Assembly (NCBI GenBank): GCA_020048255.1
Contig: JAIFMR010000064.1
Location: 1-8,514, forward strand
Origin: Rhodoferax sp.
GTDB taxonomy: Bacteria; Pseudomonadota; Gammaproteobacteria; Burkholderiales; Burkholderiaceae_C
Reading direction: 5' to 3'
DNA: 8,514 nt
In this document: positions 1 to 6,151 of the stretch, piece by piece
Numbering within the stretch: the stretch's first letter is position 1
How the letters are laid out: each line of letters begins with the position of its first letter
Made by a program: the position numbers and the translations under genes
Notes under the pieces: generated by a model
Database searches by the model: none
The model's input: only the letters and a program-made list of their open reading frames with translations
Told to the model about the DNA's origin: nothing

Positions 1-1088
1 TGGGCGACGCATGAGTTGAAATCTTCCACCCCATACGCGGGCGACGAATGCACCAGACCGGTGCCGTCCTCGGCGGTGGCGTAGTCGGCCAGGTAGATCG
101 GGCTCAGGCGGTCATAACCTTTATCGACATGGGCGAACGGGTGTTTGAAGTTGATGCCGCCCAGGTTCTTGCCGACCGTGGTGGCGACCACGTTGCCGGT
201 CAAGCCAAAACGCACCATACATTTTTCAACCAGCGACTCGGCCAGCACCAGCAGGCCGCGTTCGGTATCGACCAGCGCGTAGGAGAGTTCCGGGTTCAGG
301 TTGAGTGCCTGGTTGGCCGGAATGGTCCAGGCGGTGGTGGTCCAGATGACGGCAAACGCGTCTTTGGCCAGCGCCGCCAAGCCAAAGGCGGCAGCCAGTT
401 TGGCCGGCTCGGCACACAAAAAGCCCACGTCCAGGGTTTGCGACTTCTTGTCGGCGTACTCAATTTCAAACTCGGCCAGGCTTGATCCGCAATCAAAACA
501 CCAGTAAACCGGTTTCAGACCGCGGTACACAAAGCCGCGCTCGATGACGCGTTTGAAGGCGCGAATCTCGTCGGCTTCGTTTTTGAAATCCATGGTGCGG
601 TAGGGGTGGTCCCAGTCACCCAGCACGCCCAGCCGTTTGAAGTCTTCGCGCTGCAAGCTGATTTGCTCGGTGGCGTAAGCGCGGCTTTTGGCCTGCATAT
701 CGTCACGCGCCAGCTTACGGCCAAACTTCTTCTCAATCGCGTTCTCAATCGGCAGGCCGTGGCAGTCCCAGCCGGGGATGTAGGCGGCGTCTAGGCCCTT
801 GAGCTGGCGTGCCTTGACGATCATGTCCTTCAAGATCTTGTTGACTGCATGACCCATGTGAATCTGGCCATTGGCATAAGGCGGGCCATCGTGCAGTACA
901 AATTTGGGCTGGCCGGCGCGGCTGTTGCGCAACTTTTGGTACAGACCCTTGTCTTCCCAGGACTTGACCCACACCGGTTCGCGCTTGGGCAGGTCCCCGC
1001 GCATCGGAAACGGGGTATCGGGCAGGTTCAGCGTGCTGCGGTAATCGGTTTTGCCGGGGGGCTGCGTTTGGGGGTCTTGTGTGGTCAT
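1..1088 (-). CDS. ileS: Isoleucyl-tRNA synthetase, N-terminal part (3' end outside window)
   Basis: Class I aminoacyl-tRNA synthetase that charges tRNA-Ile in the cytoplasm using ATP. The reading frame runs from an ATG at 1088 down to base 1 without a stop, giving 362 residues of a protein that is usually about 940 long. Visible landmarks are the segment GPPYANGQIHMGHAVNKILK (residues 69-88), whose HMGH is the ATP-binding HIGH signature; the IPGWDCHGLPIE stretch (104-115) typical of IleS; and the threonine-rich start of the CP1 editing domain, WTTTAWTIPAN (249-259). The KMSKS loop and zinc-binding C-terminus lie beyond the window. No clear Shine-Dalgarno precedes the ATG, but the N-terminal sequence looks like that of related proteins and no better in-frame start is visible. 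In Burkholderiales ileS usually follows ribF directly; here a divergent gene and about 3.2 kb separate them, so ileS probably has its own promoter, which I could not locate. Confidence 0.97.
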   Translation of the reverse strand, partial: MTTQDPQTQPPGKTDYRSTLNLPDTPFPMRGDLPKREPVWVKSWEDKGLYQKLRNSRAGQPKFVLHDGPPYANGQIHMGHAVNKILKDMIVKARQLKGLDAAYIPGWDCHGLPIENAIEKKFGRKLARDDMQAKSRAYATEQISLQREDFKRLGVLGDWDHPYRTMDFKNEADEIRAFKRVIERGFVYRGLKPVYWCFDCGSSLAEFEIEYADKKSQTLDVGFLCAEPAKLAAAFGLAALAKDAFAVIWTTTAWTIPANQALNLNPELSYALVDTERGLLVLAESLVEKCMVRFGLTGNVVATTVGKNLGGINFKHPFAHVDKGYDRLSPIYLADYATAEDGTGLVHSSPAYGVEDFNSCVA

Positions 1089-1735
1089 GTTGGCAAAAGA
1101 GCAAAGGTTGCGCGGGTGTACTGGCAGTCTTGACGCGTGCCAGAAGTCAATGTGTCTTGGGGTGAGGGGCTGCGTCGTCGTGCAGTCGGTGGTGCTGTCC
1201 GGGTTGGCGGATTTTACTGTAGGCACTGCCAAGTGGGATCCAAGTACGCCATGACGACAGACTCATGGTAAAGCCTGGCCGCATGACCCATTCATGGCGC
1301 CAATTATTGTGGATGCGGCGCATTGTCAAGATCTCACCCTTGATCCTGGGTGGCTGGATCAGAGCCCTGCAGGGGCCATGGGCAGTTCACCATAAATGCC
1401 AAACCAGGGGGGACATCTGTTTGAACCGGAAATCGTAGGCTTTCAAGTGGATTGCGCGCGGTTTCACGGCGCAACACTTGGTTTCAATCAGACGGTGACT
1501 GCAGCCTGTACCTGACCAACCAAAAGGCAAGCATGCCGCTGTTTGGTGCCAATCAAGCACGGACTTGGTGCAGTGCCCCGTGTCGATGTGACGAGTGAGC
1601 TAATTCAATACATTTCGCACCAATTTGGCGTCCAGTGCACTCGCTTTGTGCTGGCGATAAATGCCTGATTTCATTCATTTTTTTGCCAGATGAGATGCCG
1701 TAGCTCGACAATAACCACACATTGAACATTGACTT
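1089..1735. other. Long intergenic region between divergent ileS and the sensor-CheW gene
   Basis: There is no convincing gene in these 647 bases. They must hold the promoters of both divergent genes, but no well-spaced -35/-10 pair stands out on either strand. Visible structure: the inverted repeat TGATCC-N9-GGATCA at 1341-1361, followed closely by the perfect palindrome CCCTGCAGGG at 1365-1374; two near-identical 13-mers (TTGGTTTCAATCA at 1478-1490 and TTGGTGCCAATCA at 1543-1555), the second containing the palindrome TTGGTGCCAA; and a bulged hairpin at 1632-1654 (CCAG-TG-CAC, loop TCGCTTT, GTG-CTGG). A run of seven T lies at 1678-1684. The last 150 bases are visibly more A+T-rich than the coding flanks. 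The gene at 1736 has no recognisable ribosome-binding site just upstream. Confidence 0.7.
1341..1374. repeat. Small inverted repeat plus adjacent palindrome
   Basis: TGATCC (1341-1346) is repeated inverted as GGATCA (1356-1361) with a 9-base spacer. The 10-base perfect palindrome CCCTGCAGGG follows at 1365-1374. Both lie mid-way in the ileS/sensor intergenic region, where operators or a transcript hairpin would be plausible. The arms are short and chance occurrence cannot be excluded. Confidence 0.3.
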
Positions 1736-4099
1736 ATGGCCAGCTATAAAAACATCCATTTCCCTGACCATGTGGCACCCCTGGTTCGCCACATGGAGTC
1801 GCTCAACAACCATCGTGAAACCCTGGCAACCCTCAGTGGCACCTGGGATACGCTGTCGCTGCTGGGCCACTTGTCTAATCTGAAAACCGACATGGTCGGT
1901 GTCCGACAGGGTTTTGTGGATCTCACCGCTGAGCTGCTGTCCTGTCTTGCCGAGGAGACATTGGCACACGTGACCCAGGCTCTGGGCTACCAGGCCCAAA
2001 TTGCGGTAGACGTGTTAACCCGCAATCTGTTCGAGCGCACAGCAGACATTGGTTTTCTGGCCACCGACTCCGAGATTGTCAACGCTTGTGTATCTGGCGA
2101 TGACCAGGTTATGGCTGATTTGCGCCCGCGCTTTGCGTCCTACGTGGCGAAATACACCGTCTATAAAGACATTGTTCTGATGCGTCTGGATGGGCAGGTG
2201 CTGGCGCGTTTGCAAGACGGCTTCACCGGGCGCTCCAATTCCAGTATTTTGGCTGAGGCCGCTTCCACCACGGAAAGCTATATCGAAACCTACGCCCCAA
2301 CCGACTTTTGCGGCGGTGGCGAGGCCCTGACCTATGCCTATCGGGTTGAATCGGGCGGCAAAGCGGTTGGCATCTTAGCGCTGGAGTTTGATGTCCGCAC
2401 TGAGGTGCGAACCATCCTGGCCCCCCTGTGCAACAGAAATGAAATGCTGGCCTTTCTCGACAAGGAGGGCCGGGTGTTGTTGTCCAGCGACCGCGTATTG
2501 CTGCCAATGGGTTACCAGGTTCCGTTGCGCCCGGGTGCCGTTTCCCTGCGCCTGTCGGGCGTGCAATACATCGTGGCGCAACGCAGTCCTCAGCCGTATC
2601 AGGGTTACGCGGGGCCAGGCTGGTCAGCTGTTGCCTTGCTGGTGGCGGAGATAGCTTTTGACGACAACGGCAGTCGAACCACCGCCGTCAACTTCACCGG
2701 TGAGAATGTGTTCGCCAAACGCCTGCTGGCCATTCCTGATCAGGCGCGTCAAATTCAGCATCGGCTGGATCGTCTGGTATGGAATGGGCGGGTGCAACAG
2801 GCCGACGACTCCAACATTTTCTCGCGCTCTTTGCTAGAGGAAATTGCCAGCACCGGTCGAAAGACCAAAGATGTATTTGAGCGATCATCAGGCGAACTGC
2901 TGACCATGGTGGCCAGCAGCCTGCTCATTGAAGCCCAGTTTTTGTCCGGTTTGTCGGTTGATCTCCTGGACCGCAATCTGTACGAGCGCGCCAATGATTG
3001 CCGCTGGTGGGCCGCCAGCCCAGCGCTAGCGACGCTGGATGCACAGACCTGTCGCCAGACACTTGGCCGTATCAATGGCTTGTATACGGTGTATTCGAAC
3101 CTGTTTGTTTTTGACAAGCAGGGTGTGGTGATTGCCGCTAGTCAAGATGCCCGCATTGAAGGCCAAACCCTGTCACAACCCTGGGTCACGCAGTGTTTAG
3201 CCGTCCAGGATGCCATGGGGTATGCCGTGTCTCCCTTTGAGAGCAGCGCCTTGTACGCAGGCAAAGGTACGTACATCTTTAGCGCCCCCATCATGGCAAA
3301 TGGCCAAGTGACGGGTGGTGTGGGTGTGGTTTTTGATAGTGCACCGCAATTTGCCGCCATGCTTGACGCCGTTTTGCCACCTTCGAAGGGTGCCCTGGCG
3401 CTGTTTGTTCGCCCGGATGGCGCGATCATTAGCCAAACGGCCACTTTACCTTTGACATTACCGCCAGACATCTTGAGCCTCAGACCAGGTCAAAGCTGGT
3501 CTGGTGTGCTGACCCACCAGGCCAAGTGTTATTCAGTGGGGGCCACGGCCGGTAGCGGTTACCGGGAGTTCAAAACCGCGGACGGCTATGTTGAACCCAT
3601 CATTGGTGTCATCGTGGTGCCGTGCGGTGCCTTGGTGGAAAAAAGCAGTCATACCCAGGGTCGCCTGGTACCGGTCGATGGCGGTACCGAAATCGCCACC
3701 TTTTTCGTGGGTGACCATTTGCTGGGTATCCTTGCCAAGGACGTCATTGAATGCACCGAAATCGCCAATGCCGTGAGGTCGCCCCATGCCGGGTCTGGCA
3801 GTCGCCATGTTGGTTACACCACTTGGGGCACCAGGTCGCTGCCGTTGCTGGACTTGAAGGCGGATCTGGGCATCGCAGATAACAGCGAGGTCCTGAGCCA
3901 CGCGCTGGTCTTGCGCCATGGAGAAACCGACTTTGGCCTGTTGGTCTCTGGTTTGGGCCCGGTGGTTGATATGCTTGTTTTCAACGCTCAACAGATGGCC
4001 AATCTCGGGGGGGCGACCCGTTTGTATTCACAAATTGCACGTGCTGGTGACGTTTTGGTGCCAGTCCTGTCTTCGGAAAAGGTATTGACGGTCATCTGA
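1736..4099 (+). CDS. Soluble tandem double-Cache sensor fused to a C-terminal CheW domain
   Basis: A 787-residue protein. Residues 1-74 are helical, with an H-M-E-S...TWDTLSLLGHL segment. Two related sensor modules follow (about 75-320 and 390-635). Each opens with helices and a signature (AVDVLTRNLFERTADIGFLA at 90-109; SVDLLDRNLYERANDCRWWA at 407-426). Each then has Y-T-V-Y plus a PAS-like strand-turn-strand (LMRLDGQVLARL; VFDKQGVVIAAS), and later a second PAS-like half (FLDKEGRVLLSS at 240-251; FVRPDGAIISQT at 557-568). This is the pattern of double-Cache ligand-binding domains. Residues 648-787 are a CheW fold: TFFVGDHLLGI, LPLLDLKADLGI (702-713), FGLLVSGL (733-740), and a normal end at SQIARAGDVLVPVL. 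The canonical RG before the LPxxDL strand reads WG here. No transmembrane segment, signal peptide or methyl-accepting coiled coil is seen, so the protein should be cytoplasmic. CheW domains dock to CheA and receptors, so a ligand-gated adaptor is inferred. The start is the only early in-frame ATG after a stop at 1730-1732. No Shine-Dalgarno is evident. Family members are probably annotated as Cache/CheW proteins; the ligand is unknown. Confidence 0.9.
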   Translation: MASYKNIHFPDHVAPLVRHMESLNNHRETLATLSGTWDTLSLLGHLSNLKTDMVGVRQGFVDLTAELLSCLAEETLAHVTQALGYQAQIAVDVLTRNLFERTADIGFLATDSEIVNACVSGDDQVMADLRPRFASYVAKYTVYKDIVLMRLDGQVLARLQDGFTGRSNSSILAEAASTTESYIETYAPTDFCGGGEALTYAYRVESGGKAVGILALEFDVRTEVRTILAPLCNRNEMLAFLDKEGRVLLSSDRVLLPMGYQVPLRPGAVSLRLSGVQYIVAQRSPQPYQGYAGPGWSAVALLVAEIAFDDNGSRTTAVNFTGENVFAKRLLAIPDQARQIQHRLDRLVWNGRVQQADDSNIFSRSLLEEIASTGRKTKDVFERSSGELLTMVASSLLIEAQFLSGLSVDLLDRNLYERANDCRWWAASPALATLDAQTCRQTLGRINGLYTVYSNLFVFDKQGVVIAASQDARIEGQTLSQPWVTQCLAVQDAMGYAVSPFESSALYAGKGTYIFSAPIMANGQVTGGVGVVFDSAPQFAAMLDAVLPPSKGALALFVRPDGAIISQTATLPLTLPPDILSLRPGQSWSGVLTHQAKCYSVGATAGSGYREFKTADGYVEPIIGVIVVPCGALVEKSSHTQGRLVPVDGGTEIATFFVGDHLLGILAKDVIECTEIANAVRSPHAGSGSRHVGYTTWGTRSLPLLDLKADLGIADNSEVLSHALVLRHGETDFGLLVSGLGPVVDMLVFNAQQMANLGGATRLYSQIARAGDVLVPVLSSEKVLTVI
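1958..3640 (+). repeat. Internal duplication: two homologous sensor modules within one gene
   Basis: Codons about 75-320 and 390-635 of the sensor-CheW gene encode two modules with matching landmarks at an offset of about 310-317 residues: RNLFER/RNLYER, FLATD/WWAAS, YTVYKDIVLM/YTVYSNLFVF and DGQVLARLQD/QGVVIAASQD. At the signature, DNA identity is also high: CGCAATCTGTTCGAGCGC (2021-2038) and CGCAATCTGTACGAGCGC (2972-2989) differ at one base of 18. Elsewhere the modules are well diverged, so the duplication is old and the signature is under strong constraint. Module limits are approximate. Confidence 0.75.
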
Positions 4100-4315
4100 T
4101 CCGGTTGTGATGGGTATCGCAGTGTGGAACAGCTGACCCGCCTGCTGAAAGCGGACCAGGCGGTGGCGCCTACATTTTGGTGAGTGAACTGCATCGCGAG
4201 CAGGTTCTGACCGGATGGCAAGATTTGCAACAAGCGGCAATAGCCACCGACGCGCAAGTGCTGGTATTCGTGGAACAGGCTTGTTGGCCAGTGGGGGTGA
4301 TTCGGGTTGTGCTGG
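4100..4315. other. Gap between convergent genes with possible decayed coding remnant
   Basis: These 216 bases separate the stop of the sensor-CheW gene from the stop of ribF. On the plus strand the sequence looks protein-like over two frames. From 4109 it reads DGYRSVEQLTRLLKADQAVA up to a stop at 4181-4183, and from 4174 the next frame reads ILVSELHREQVLTGW and onward through DAQVLVFVEQA. Codon choice in both pieces resembles that of the neighbouring genes. One frameshift near 4165-4175 would join them. No start codon with a ribosome-binding site is present and I do not recognise the protein. It may be a gene remnant or chance openness of G+C-rich DNA. Confidence 0.3.
4138..4163. terminator. 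GC-rich hairpin after the sensor-CheW gene, possible terminator
   Basis: CCGCCTG (4138-4144) is repeated inverted as CAGGCGG (4157-4163), a perfect 7-bp stem with a 12-base loop, 39 bases past the stop at 4099. It lies between convergent genes, where a terminator is expected. Only a weak T4 tract (4175-4178) follows on the plus strand, so intrinsic termination is uncertain. Confidence 0.3.
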
Positions 4316-5290
4316 TTACGGGTGGCCGTCGAAATAGTCACGTGCGTCTTGGCAATCCCGGTGGATACCGGCCGTCAAGGCATCCAGAGACTCGTACTTG
4401 AGTTCATCATGCAGTTTGTGCAGCAGCTCCACACTCACGATTTTGCCGTAGGCGCCCTCAGCGCCCAAATGCGCGGGCCAGTCCAGGCAATGGGTTTCCA
4501 GCAACACCCGCCCGCCGTTCACATCACGCGGATCAATCGATGGGCGCACCCCCAGGTTGGCTACACCCCGCAGTGGCTGGGTTCCCAGACCATACACCAG
4601 CACGGCAAAAATACCGCTGGCGGCCGGTTTCCAATGGGCAAATCGCTGGTTGATGGTCTTGAAACCCAGCGTGCGACCCAGCTTGCGGCCATGGACCACG
4701 TGGCCTGAAATGCGGTAGGGGTGGCCAAGCAGGCGCGCGGCGTCGCTCATGCGGCCCTCGGTCAGCGCCGCGCGGACCGCCGAACTCGACACCCTCAGGT
4801 TGTGCACCTCGTAACTGTTCATGCGCGCCACATCAAAGCCCTGTTTTAGCCCGGCGGCATCCAGCAGCGTGTAGTCACCCGCGCGGCGCTGGCCAAAGCG
4901 GAAGTCGTCTCCCACCAGCACATAACGCGCGCCCAGACCTTTCAGTAGAACAGTGTCAATGAAGGCCTGAGGCGTCAGGTTGGCCAGATGGGCATCAAAC
5001 GGCAGCACCACGGTCTGGTCAACACCACACTGGGCCAGGTCGATCAGCTTGTCGCGCAGCGTACCGACGCGCGCCGGGGCCAGGTTGGGGTTGTGCGTCA
5101 ACGCCGCAAAAAAATCACGAGGGTGCGGCTCGAACGTCAGCACGCAGCTGGGCACGCTGCGCTGGTGTGCTTCGCCCTTGAGCAGAGACAGCATGGCCTG
5201 GTGGCCCCGGTGCACGCCGTCAAAGTTGCCAATCGTCAAGGCGCAGGCGGACGCGACGTCAGGATGCTTGAAACCCCTGTAAATCTTCAT
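4316..5290 (-). CDS. ribF: Bifunctional riboflavin kinase / FMN adenylyltransferase (FAD synthetase)
   Basis: Makes FMN from riboflavin and ATP, then FAD from FMN and ATP, in the cytoplasm. It is 324 residues, a normal length for the bacterial bifunctional enzyme. The N-terminal nucleotidyltransferase half shows GNFDGVHRGH (21-30, with the HxGH ATP site), FEPHPRDFF (53-61), GDDFRFGQRRAGD (127-139) and SSSAVRAAL (168-176). The C-terminal flavokinase half begins near GHPYRISGHVVHGRKLGRTL (189-208), followed by GFKTIN (209-214) in place of the classic GxPTxN motif. The likely catalytic glutamate is E265 in LLETHCLDW. The ATG at 5290 gives the usual start MKIYRGF, though no Shine-Dalgarno is apparent. 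The gene is divergent from the HNH gene across a 222-bp region and its stop faces the sensor-CheW gene. The lysine replacing the motif proline is, as far as I recall, matched by Arg/Lys variants in related species, so the enzyme is probably active. Confidence 0.97.
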   Translation of the reverse strand: MKIYRGFKHPDVASACALTIGNFDGVHRGHQAMLSLLKGEAHQRSVPSCVLTFEPHPRDFFAALTHNPNLAPARVGTLRDKLIDLAQCGVDQTVVLPFDAHLANLTPQAFIDTVLLKGLGARYVLVGDDFRFGQRRAGDYTLLDAAGLKQGFDVARMNSYEVHNLRVSSSAVRAALTEGRMSDAARLLGHPYRISGHVVHGRKLGRTLGFKTINQRFAHWKPAASGIFAVLVYGLGTQPLRGVANLGVRPSIDPRDVNGGRVLLETHCLDWPAHLGAEGAYGKIVSVELLHKLHDELKYESLDALTAGIHRDCQDARDYFDGHP

Positions 5291-5336
5291 TGTTTGTTAT
5301 CAGTTCAATAGCGCAATAGGCAAAGTTCAAATGGCC

Positions 5337-5370
5337 TTGACGTCGATTTGACATGTAAAGGGGGTATATT
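5337..5370 (+). promoter_or_regulatory. Candidate promoter elements upstream of the HNH gene
   Basis: Two TTGAC elements stand 11 bp apart, TTGACG (5337-5342) and TTGACA (5348-5353), followed by an A+T-rich TATATT (5365-5370). Spacers to TATATT are 22 and 11 bases, neither close to the usual 17, so this is not a textbook sigma-70 pair. One helical turn between the TTGAC copies could equally mark a protein-binding repeat. The site lies 47-80 bp from ribF on the other strand and about 145 bp upstream of the HNH start. Confidence 0.35.
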
Positions 5371-5373
5371 GTG

Positions 5374-5397
5374 TCTCACACTGGCGGGTGTGTGAGA
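5374..5397 (+). promoter_or_regulatory. Perfect 8-bp inverted repeat in the HNH gene leader
   Basis: TCTCACAC (5374-5381) and GTGTGAGA (5390-5397) form a perfect stem around an 8-base loop, starting 4 bases after the TATATT box. As DNA it would suit a dimeric repressor at the transcription start; as RNA it would be a stable hairpin at the 5' end of a leader of about 135 bases. A run of six T at 5407-5412 follows after nine bases, too far for a standard terminator but close enough to consider attenuation. Confidence 0.5.
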
Positions 5398-5500
5398 GTT
5401 GGCGCGTTTTTTGCGTTTAAGCGAATGTTGAGCCGGGATTTTGGCTTGTCAAGTGATGTTCGGTCAGGTTTTGAGTGGGTTTCGGATAACGTCTTTTTTC

Positions 5501-5505
5501 AGGAG
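5501..5505 (+). promoter_or_regulatory. Ribosome-binding site that fixes a TTG start
   Basis: AGGAG sits seven bases before the TTG at 5513-5515, ideal spacing. It decides the start of the HNH gene against the upstream in-frame ATG at 5441, which has no such site and would add 24 unrelated residues. Confidence 0.75.
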
Positions 5506-5512
5506 TCGTGTT

Positions 5513-6070
5513 TTGAAAGTCTTGAAGCTGTCAGCCCAGGGGCTGCCCCAATCGTGGATTTCGCTCGAGCAGGCGGTGATTCATTACGCCGCAGAAGAAG
5601 TCCGTTGGGAAATGGGCCGTGAAGTGGCGGTGTTTCATGGCGGGTTCAACGCCATCACGGGCAAGCAGTCCATCATTGCGGTGTCGAGCATCATCGGCAC
5701 CAAGGGGGTGCCCAACATCAACCCGTTTCAGCTTAAACCCGGCCTGACCAACAGCAAGCTGTTTGCCCGCGACCGCAACATCTGTGCCTACTGCGGCGAC
5801 CAGTTCATTGAGTCTGATCTGACCCGTGAGCACATCATCCCGTTTGCCCAAAATGGCGTCGACACCTGGATGAATGTGGTCACGGCGTGCCGCGCCTGCA
5901 ACCACCGCAAGAGCCACCGCACCCCGGAGCAGGCGCACATGCCGTTGCTGTACGCACCCTATGTGCCCAGCCTGTGGGAAGACTTCATTTTGCGCAACCG
6001 GCGCATTCTGGTGGACCAGATGGAATTCTTGATGGCCCATGTGCCCAAGTCGTCTCGGCTGGTGGCGTGA
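5513..6070 (+). CDS. HNH endonuclease family protein
   Basis: A 185-residue protein starting at TTG 5513, chosen for the AGGAG seven bases upstream and because MKVLKLSAQGLPQSWISLEQ is, from memory, the usual N-terminus of this betaproteobacterial family. Residues 91-133 form an HNH/McrA-like zinc-and-metal fold: CAYC (Cys91, Cys94), then REHIIPF with His107, Asn121 in WMNVVTAC, and CRACNHRK (Cys126, Cys129, His131). The four cysteines should bind structural zinc, and the His/Asn residues the catalytic divalent metal. The N-terminal 80 residues contain a conserved-looking IIGTKGVPNINPFQ segment (60-73) of unknown role. No signal peptide is present, so it is intracellular. The real substrate is unknown: no restriction methylase, phage gene or intron lies nearby, which argues for a housekeeping nuclease. 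The next gene on the same strand, 81 bp away, is an ATP-dependent DNA ligase, a possible functional pairing. Confidence 0.9.
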   Translation: MKVLKLSAQGLPQSWISLEQAVIHYAAEEVRWEMGREVAVFHGGFNAITGKQSIIAVSSIIGTKGVPNINPFQLKPGLTNSKLFARDRNICAYCGDQFIESDLTREHIIPFAQNGVDTWMNVVTACRACNHRKSHRTPEQAHMPLLYAPYVPSLWEDFILRNRRILVDQMEFLMAHVPKSSRLVA

Positions 6071-6106
6071 TCTGCGCCTGATTTTTGCTGTCTGCCATCT
6101 CTGTGA

Positions 6107-6126
6107 ATTCCTGCGGAGACAGGAAT
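6107..6126 (+). promoter_or_regulatory. Hairpin in the HNH-ligase gap
   Basis: ATTCCTG (6107-6113) and CAGGAAT (6120-6126) form a perfect 7-bp stem with loop CGGAGA, 25 bases before the ligase ATG. No T tract follows, so it is unlikely to terminate transcription. It could mark an mRNA processing or translation-control point between the genes, or an operator. Confidence 0.35.
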
Positions 6127-6151
6127 CCGGGTCACTGAATTGGGGGAGTCC

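Noticed and set aside
48..485. 145-codon plus-strand ORF opposite ileS
   Set aside because: Shadow of ileS, whose HIGH and CP1 motifs are unmistakable on the minus strand.
1051..1329. Small ORFs on both strands around the ileS start
   Set aside because: They overlap the ileS 5' end or lie in the non-coding gap without start signals, and their composition is not protein-like.
1265..1438. 57-codon plus-strand ORF starting MVKPGRMTHSW
   Set aside because: No ribosome-binding site, no recognisable similarity, codon use unlike the neighbours, and it contains the inverted repeat and palindrome at 1341-1374.
1653..1660. GGCGATAA upstream of the sensor-CheW gene, 7/8 match to the sigma-28 -10 box
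   Set aside because: No acceptable -35 lies at the required distance: the nearest resemblance, TCCAGTGC at 1631-1638, matches the consensus in about half its positions and is 14 bases away instead of 11-12.
5374..5412. Hairpin plus T6 tract as a terminator
   Set aside because: Nine bases separate stem and T tract, and it lies just after promoter-like sequence with no upstream plus-strand gene to terminate; kept only as a leader structure.
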